Below are positions 60,422-64,000 of a stretch of 64,000 nt of DNA, one piece after another. A program made the position numbers and the translations under genes. Each line of letters opens with the position of its first letter. Position 1 is the stretch's first letter. This stretch comes from Paenibacillus terrigena DSM 21567 (GTDB lineage: Bacteria; Bacillota; Bacilli; Paenibacillales; Paenibacillaceae): NCBI RefSeq assembly GCF_000374845.1, contig NZ_KB895412.1, forward strand, positions 629,056 to 693,055, given 5' to 3'. The notes under the pieces were generated by a model. The model was not told the origin of the DNA and made no database searches. It saw nothing but the letters and a program-made list of their open reading frames with translations.

Positions 60422-60472
60422 AGTCGTAAAATCTGTTCGTGCCTTGCCACGATTGGGTTTTGCGGCTTTTTT
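60422..60472 (+). terminator. terminator after the YitT-family gene
   Basis: AGTCGTAAAATC (60422-60433) pairs with GGTTTTGCGGCT (60456-60467), including G-T pairs, then TTTTTTG. Confidence 0.75.
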
Positions 60473-60501
60473 GTGTTGGTCGAAGCTATCGAAAATAACC
60501 G

Positions 60502-60530
60502 TTGTATAAATATAAATAGAGGTGTATAAT
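60502..60530 (+). promoter_or_regulatory. promoter of the arginine operon with a possible ArgR operator
   Basis: TTGTAT (60502-60507), a 17-base spacer and TATAAT (60525-60530). The spacer begins an AT-rich TGTATAAATATAAA (from 60503) that matches the ARG box TGAATAAAAATTCA at about 10 of 14 places. A second TATAAT with TTTCCA 17 bases upstream lies at 60558-60586. Confidence 0.5.
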
Positions 60531-60635
60531 GATACGTAATTTCAAATTCGGATAGCATTTCCAAGCAAGTCTACGAGATGTATAATGGAAAATATTGCAC
60601 ATGACATATAGTAGTATATCGGGGAGGAATGAACC

Positions 60636-61685
60636 ATGAATACAACATTACGCGCAGCGATAGTCGGTTCGACGGGGTATGGCGGCGTAGAGCTGATCCG
60701 TTTCTTGATCGGACATCCGAAGGTACAGATTACATCTGTTATTTCATCATCTAGCAGCGGAGAGCGCCTATCGGACGGCTTTCCACATTTGACAGAGATT
60801 ATTACAGATTCACTGGATGCGGTGGATATCCCGCTTATTGCGGACAAAGCCGATGTTGTATTCACAGCGACGCCGCATGGGGTGAGTGCGAAGCTTGTAC
60901 CGCAATTACTTGAAGCTGGTCTGAAGGTCATTGATTTATCGGGTGATTTCCGGTTAAAAGATGGCGCAGTCTACGAGAAATGGTATAAACACGCGCCAGC
61001 GGATGAAGCGTTGTTGGCGCAAGCCGTCTATGGGCTCAGCGAAGTGTTCGGAGATCAGGTCGAGGGTATTGATTTCGTATCGAATCCAGGGTGCTATCCA
61101 ACAGCAACGTTGCTTGGTTTGATCCCTGCTGTAGCGGCAGGGTGGATCGATCCGAAGAGCATCATTATTGATGCCAAATCGGGCGTATCGGGTGCAGGAC
61201 GAGGAATAAGCCTAATGGCGCACTACGCAGAGATTAATGAGAACTTCAAAGCGTACAAAGTGAACAAACATCAACATACACCAGAAATTGAGCAGGTATT
61301 GAGTGTGCTGGCTGGGGAACCTGTGACCGTGACGTTCACGACGCATATGGTACCGATGACGCGCGGCATTATGTCGACGATGTATGCCACATTGAACGGA
61401 ACGCATACCGAAGCGGAACTGGTCGAGTTGTATAGGCAGTATTACGAAGGACGACGGTTTGTCCGTGTTCGTGAAGCAGGCGTATGGCCGGCGACGAAGG
61501 AAGTTTACGGCTCTAATTATTGCGATATCGGCTTCTCCGTCGATGAGCGTACGGGACGCGTGACGATCATTTCGGTCATTGATAACATTGTCAAAGGCGC
61601 TGCAGGGCAAGCAATACAGAATTTAAACATCATGATGGGCTGGGATGAGACGTTAGGACTTTCCCTCACGCCTGTCTATCCATAA
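60636..61685 (+). CDS. argC: N-acetyl-gamma-glutamyl-phosphate reductase
   Basis: NADPH-dependent third step of arginine synthesis. 349 residues. Rossmann AIVGSTGYGGVELIRFL (about 8-24), catalytic Cys in SNPGCYPTA (about 149-157), and KHQHTPEIEQ. ATG after GGGGAGGAATG. First gene of argC-argJ-argB-argD. Confidence 0.97.
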   Translation: MNTTLRAAIVGSTGYGGVELIRFLIGHPKVQITSVISSSSSGERLSDGFPHLTEIITDSLDAVDIPLIADKADVVFTATPHGVSAKLVPQLLEAGLKVIDLSGDFRLKDGAVYEKWYKHAPADEALLAQAVYGLSEVFGDQVEGIDFVSNPGCYPTATLLGLIPAVAAGWIDPKSIIIDAKSGVSGAGRGISLMAHYAEINENFKAYKVNKHQHTPEIEQVLSVLAGEPVTVTFTTHMVPMTRGIMSTMYATLNGTHTEAELVELYRQYYEGRRFVRVREAGVWPATKEVYGSNYCDIGFSVDERTGRVTIISVIDNIVKGAAGQAIQNLNIMMGWDETLGLSLTPVYP

Positions 61686-61709
61686 GTAGAAGGAATGGGG
61701 AGAAGAGAC

Positions 61710-62939
61710 ATGGGCGTACAGCATTTTACGGTGGTGGAGCATGGTTCGGTTACCATCCCGAAGGGATTCAGAGCAGGGGGCCTGCATTGCGGATTGAAGA
61801 AGACGGAACGGAATGATCTAGGGGCTATCCTCTGTGAGGTGCCAGCGACGGCAGCGGCGGTCTATACGACGAACGTATTCCAAGCGGCACCGCTCAAGGT
61901 AACGCGTGAGAGTATTGCGTTAGAAGGCAAGCTGCAAGCCGTTATCGTGAACAGCGGGAACGCGAATGCGTGCACAGGGCAGCAGGGCGAGCAGGATGCA
62001 TATCAAATGCGTAATGAAATTGCTGAACAGCTCGGCGTTCCGAACCATTATGTCGCGGTTGCTTCGACTGGCGTTATTGGCGAATTGCTTAAGATGGACC
62101 GTGTGAGTGCGGGGATTGCACAACTACCAGTGCGTCTATCCAGTGATGCGAAGGGTGCGGAAGATTTCAGCCAAGCGATTCTTACAACGGATCTGGTGAA
62201 AAAAGAAATCTGCGTTGCCGTGCAAGTTGGCGGACAGACCGTCCATATTGCCGGTGCAGCCAAAGGTTCAGGCATGATTCATCCGAATATGGCGACGATG
62301 CTGGCTTTTATGACGACAGACGCGGTGATTGATCAGGCTGCATTGCAGCAGCTGCTCGGTCAGACGACGGATGTCACATTCAATATGATTACAGTAGATG
62401 GCGATACAAGTACGAATGATATGCTCGTGGCAATGGCAAGCGGTCTTGCGTGTAATGAGACACTTCAGCAGAATCACCCGGATTGGGAAGCTTATGCGGC
62501 AGCGTTCCGCCATGTGTGCGAACACTTGGCTCAAGCGATTGCGAGAGATGGCGAAGGAGCGACGAAGCTGGTTGAGGTGAACGTGAGCGGCGCTGTATCG
62601 GATCAATCCGCACGGGCGATTGCGAAGACCGTCATTGGTTCGAGCTTGGTGAAATCGGCGGTATTCGGTGCAGATGCGAACTGGGGACGCATTATAGCGG
62701 CAGTGGGCCGTGCAGGCGAACCTGTCAATCCAGAGACCGTTGATATTCGCCTCGGCGACATTACGGTACTAACGCAATCAAGACCGGTTCCTTTCGATGA
62801 GGATATCGCGCTTGAATATTTGAAAGGCAGCACGGTAACGATCCATGTTGCACTTAACAACGGCGAAGGTGTCGCGACAGCATGGGGCTGTGATTTAACG
62901 TATGATTATGTTCGCATTAATGCGGCATATCGGACGTAG
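61710..62939 (+). CDS. argJ: bifunctional ornithine acetyltransferase / N-acetylglutamate synthase
   Basis: 409 residues. Recycles acetyl groups in arginine synthesis. The self-cleavage motif KGSGMIHPNMATML is at about 185-198; cleavage falls before the Thr of ATML to give two chains. VNSGNANACTG is also conserved. ATG 61710 is chosen with GGGGAGAAGAG upstream; ATG 61695 would be too close to its ribosome site. Confidence 0.96.
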   Translation: MGVQHFTVVEHGSVTIPKGFRAGGLHCGLKKTERNDLGAILCEVPATAAAVYTTNVFQAAPLKVTRESIALEGKLQAVIVNSGNANACTGQQGEQDAYQMRNEIAEQLGVPNHYVAVASTGVIGELLKMDRVSAGIAQLPVRLSSDAKGAEDFSQAILTTDLVKKEICVAVQVGGQTVHIAGAAKGSGMIHPNMATMLAFMTTDAVIDQAALQQLLGQTTDVTFNMITVDGDTSTNDMLVAMASGLACNETLQQNHPDWEAYAAAFRHVCEHLAQAIARDGEGATKLVEVNVSGAVSDQSARAIAKTVIGSSLVKSAVFGADANWGRIIAAVGRAGEPVNPETVDIRLGDITVLTQSRPVPFDEDIALEYLKGSTVTIHVALNNGEGVATAWGCDLTYDYVRINAAYRT

Positions 62940-62959
62940 GCACGGAGGACAGAAGAGCG

Positions 62960-63763
62960 ATGACGAAACAGATGAATACACGATTTGTTATGAAATGCGG
63001 AGGCAGCACACTGGCTGCGTTGCCGGATGCATTCTTTGAGGACTTACGCAGGCTGCAGGCGGACGGCATGATTCCGGTCATTGTGCATGGCGGCGGTCCG
63101 GCGATATCAGAGACACTGACGAAGCTCGGAATTGAGACGGAATTCGTAGGCGGACTGCGCAAGACGAATGATGCGGTGCTGGATGTCGTCGAGATGGTGC
63201 TTGCAGGGCAGATTAATAAAGAAATTGTTCGCAAAATCGGAAAGAGCGGCGCGAAAGCGTTAGGGCTCTCCGGTGTGGATGGCGGCCTGATGCAGACGGT
63301 GCCCGTATCGAATGCGGCTGAGGTTGGGTTCGTAGGGGATGTCGTTGGTATCCGAGCAGAAATCATCGAAGGCATTATTGGTATGGGCTATATGCCGGTA
63401 ATCGCTCCGATCGGGATTTCGGCAGATGGTACGCAGCGCTTCAATATCAATGCCGATACGGCTGCTGGGGCTGTCGCTTCACATCTTGGTGTGGCACAGA
63501 TGATCGTCGTGACGGACGTCCCTGGGATTATGAAGAAAATCAATGGTGAACTCGAGGTCCTGCCGAAGATTACGGTAGCTGAGATTGAAGAGATGATTAC
63601 AACCGGTGAAATATATGGCGGAATGATTCCGAAAGTCCGCGCTGCGATGCAATGTATCCAAGGCGATGTGAAGGAAGTTGTTATTGTGAATGGCACAGAG
63701 CCGAACGTACTAAGCCGAACATTGCACGGTGAAGCGATTGGAACGCGAATTGTGACCGCATAA
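62960..63763 (+). CDS. argB: acetylglutamate kinase
   Basis: 267 residues. Phosphorylates N-acetylglutamate. VMKCGGSTL (about 10-18), VHGGGPAISETL (about 42-53), NINADTAAGAVASHL (about 156-170) and the GGMIPKV tail are typical. ATG 62960 after GGAGGA; ATG 62972 is possible but has no ribosome site. Slightly separated from argJ by 20 bases. Confidence 0.97.
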   Translation: MTKQMNTRFVMKCGGSTLAALPDAFFEDLRRLQADGMIPVIVHGGGPAISETLTKLGIETEFVGGLRKTNDAVLDVVEMVLAGQINKEIVRKIGKSGAKALGLSGVDGGLMQTVPVSNAAEVGFVGDVVGIRAEIIEGIIGMGYMPVIAPIGISADGTQRFNINADTAAGAVASHLGVAQMIVVTDVPGIMKKINGELEVLPKITVAEIEEMITTGEIYGGMIPKVRAAMQCIQGDVKEVVIVNGTEPNVLSRTLHGEAIGTRIVTA

Positions 63764-63812
63764 ATAGATGATGCTAGGAATAGGCAAGGCGATTTGAGAG
63801 GAGGAATTCACG

Positions 63813-64000
63813 ATGAGTGGAACGCAGGAACAAGGTCAAGGTCAGGTACAGAGCTCTCTATTTCCAACCTATGCAAGATATCCGATTTCCTTGGTCAAGG
63901 GAGAAGGGAGCTATGTTTGGGACCAGGAAGGTCGCAAATATCTTGATTTCACGAGCGGTATTGCTGTCAACGGTCTAGGGCATGCACCGAAGCAAGTGAA
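63813..64000 (+). CDS. argD: acetylornithine aminotransferase, 3' truncated by window end
   Basis: 62 codons visible from ATG 63813, after GAGAGGAGGA. After a Gln/Gly-rich start, [39 protein letters not shown] match the N-terminus of PLP-dependent class III aminotransferases, and the operon position fixes ArgD. Confidence 0.93.
   Translation, partial: MSGTQEQGQGQVQSSLFPTYARYPISLVKGEGSYVWDQEGRKYLDFTSGIAVNGLGHAPKQV

Noticed and set aside
1-64000. Insertion sequences, prophage, CRISPR array, tRNA or rRNA genes
   Set aside because: No transposase, integrase, regularly spaced repeats or cloverleaf/rRNA-like sequence was seen; the island has no visible mobility gene.

Overview
The window looks like the chromosome of an endospore-forming, motile, S-layer-bearing Gram-positive rod of the Paenibacillus/Brevibacillus group. 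The reasons are an alpha/beta-type small acid-soluble spore protein, SLH-domain surface proteins beside the CsaB/TagA/TagO wall-polymer genes, DegS/DegU, ComFA/ComFC, a Bacillus-type flgM-to-fliT block, strong AGGAGG-type ribosome sites with frequent TTG/GTG starts, and sigma-A promoters with 17-base spacers. Almost all genes lie on the + strand. I see no rRNA, tRNA, CRISPR array or insertion sequence.

Layout. (1) 1-2872: 3' end of mbl, flhO and flhP (distal rod/hook proteins) and a small EpuA-like membrane protein. (2) 2983-5924: a CDP-alcohol phosphatidyltransferase, fabZ and alpha-phosphoglucomutase. (3) 6031-31035: a cell-surface locus. A DUF5693-type membrane protein, csaB, tagA and tagO make and pyruvylate the secondary wall polymer. 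They are followed by three SLH proteins (11471, 16220, 24364), the middle one being the likely main S-layer protein, and by a modular secreted protein, a small secreted protein and a phosphodiester-glycosidase-type exoprotein. A SASP gene and metK sit inside this locus. (4) 31093-32983: degS-degU. (5) 33711-46836: comFA-comFC-yvyF-flgM-flgN-flgK-flgL-yviE-fliW-csrA-hag, a glycosyltransferase, then fliD-flaG-fliS-fliT. The order is close to that of Bacillus subtilis, but comFB is missing and a glycosyltransferase lies between hag and fliD. (6) 46889-54290: an inserted, partly very AT-rich surface-glycan island. It holds a minus-strand TPR glycosyltransferase, a glycosyltransferase-methyltransferase-TPR protein, a glycosyltransferase-TPR-glycerophosphotransferase fusion, a deletion scar joining asnB and glycosyltransferase fragments, and tagD. 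(7) 54485-60406: a cold-shock gene, hpf, secA, prfB (with programmed frameshift) and a YitT-type membrane protein. (8) 60636-64000: argC-argJ-argB-argD, cut by the window end.

How it fits together. CsaB, TagA and TagO make the pyruvylated polymer that SLH domains bind, so the anchoring machinery and its clients are adjacent. Late flagellar genes appear to be driven by sigma-D-type promoters (TAAA-like, 16 bases, then CCGATAT-like) before flhO, flgM and hag. FlgM, FliW, CsrA and the hag leader form the expected control loop on flagellin. The same promoter pattern occurs on both strands between the divergent glycosyltransferase genes at 48835 and 49013. That links the inserted island to the flagellar regulon and suggests it decorates flagellin, possibly with a glycerol-phosphate-bearing glycan supplied by TagD.

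Gene starts were chosen by ribosome site and domain start. Functions are inferred by recognising families from sequence; no database search was run.
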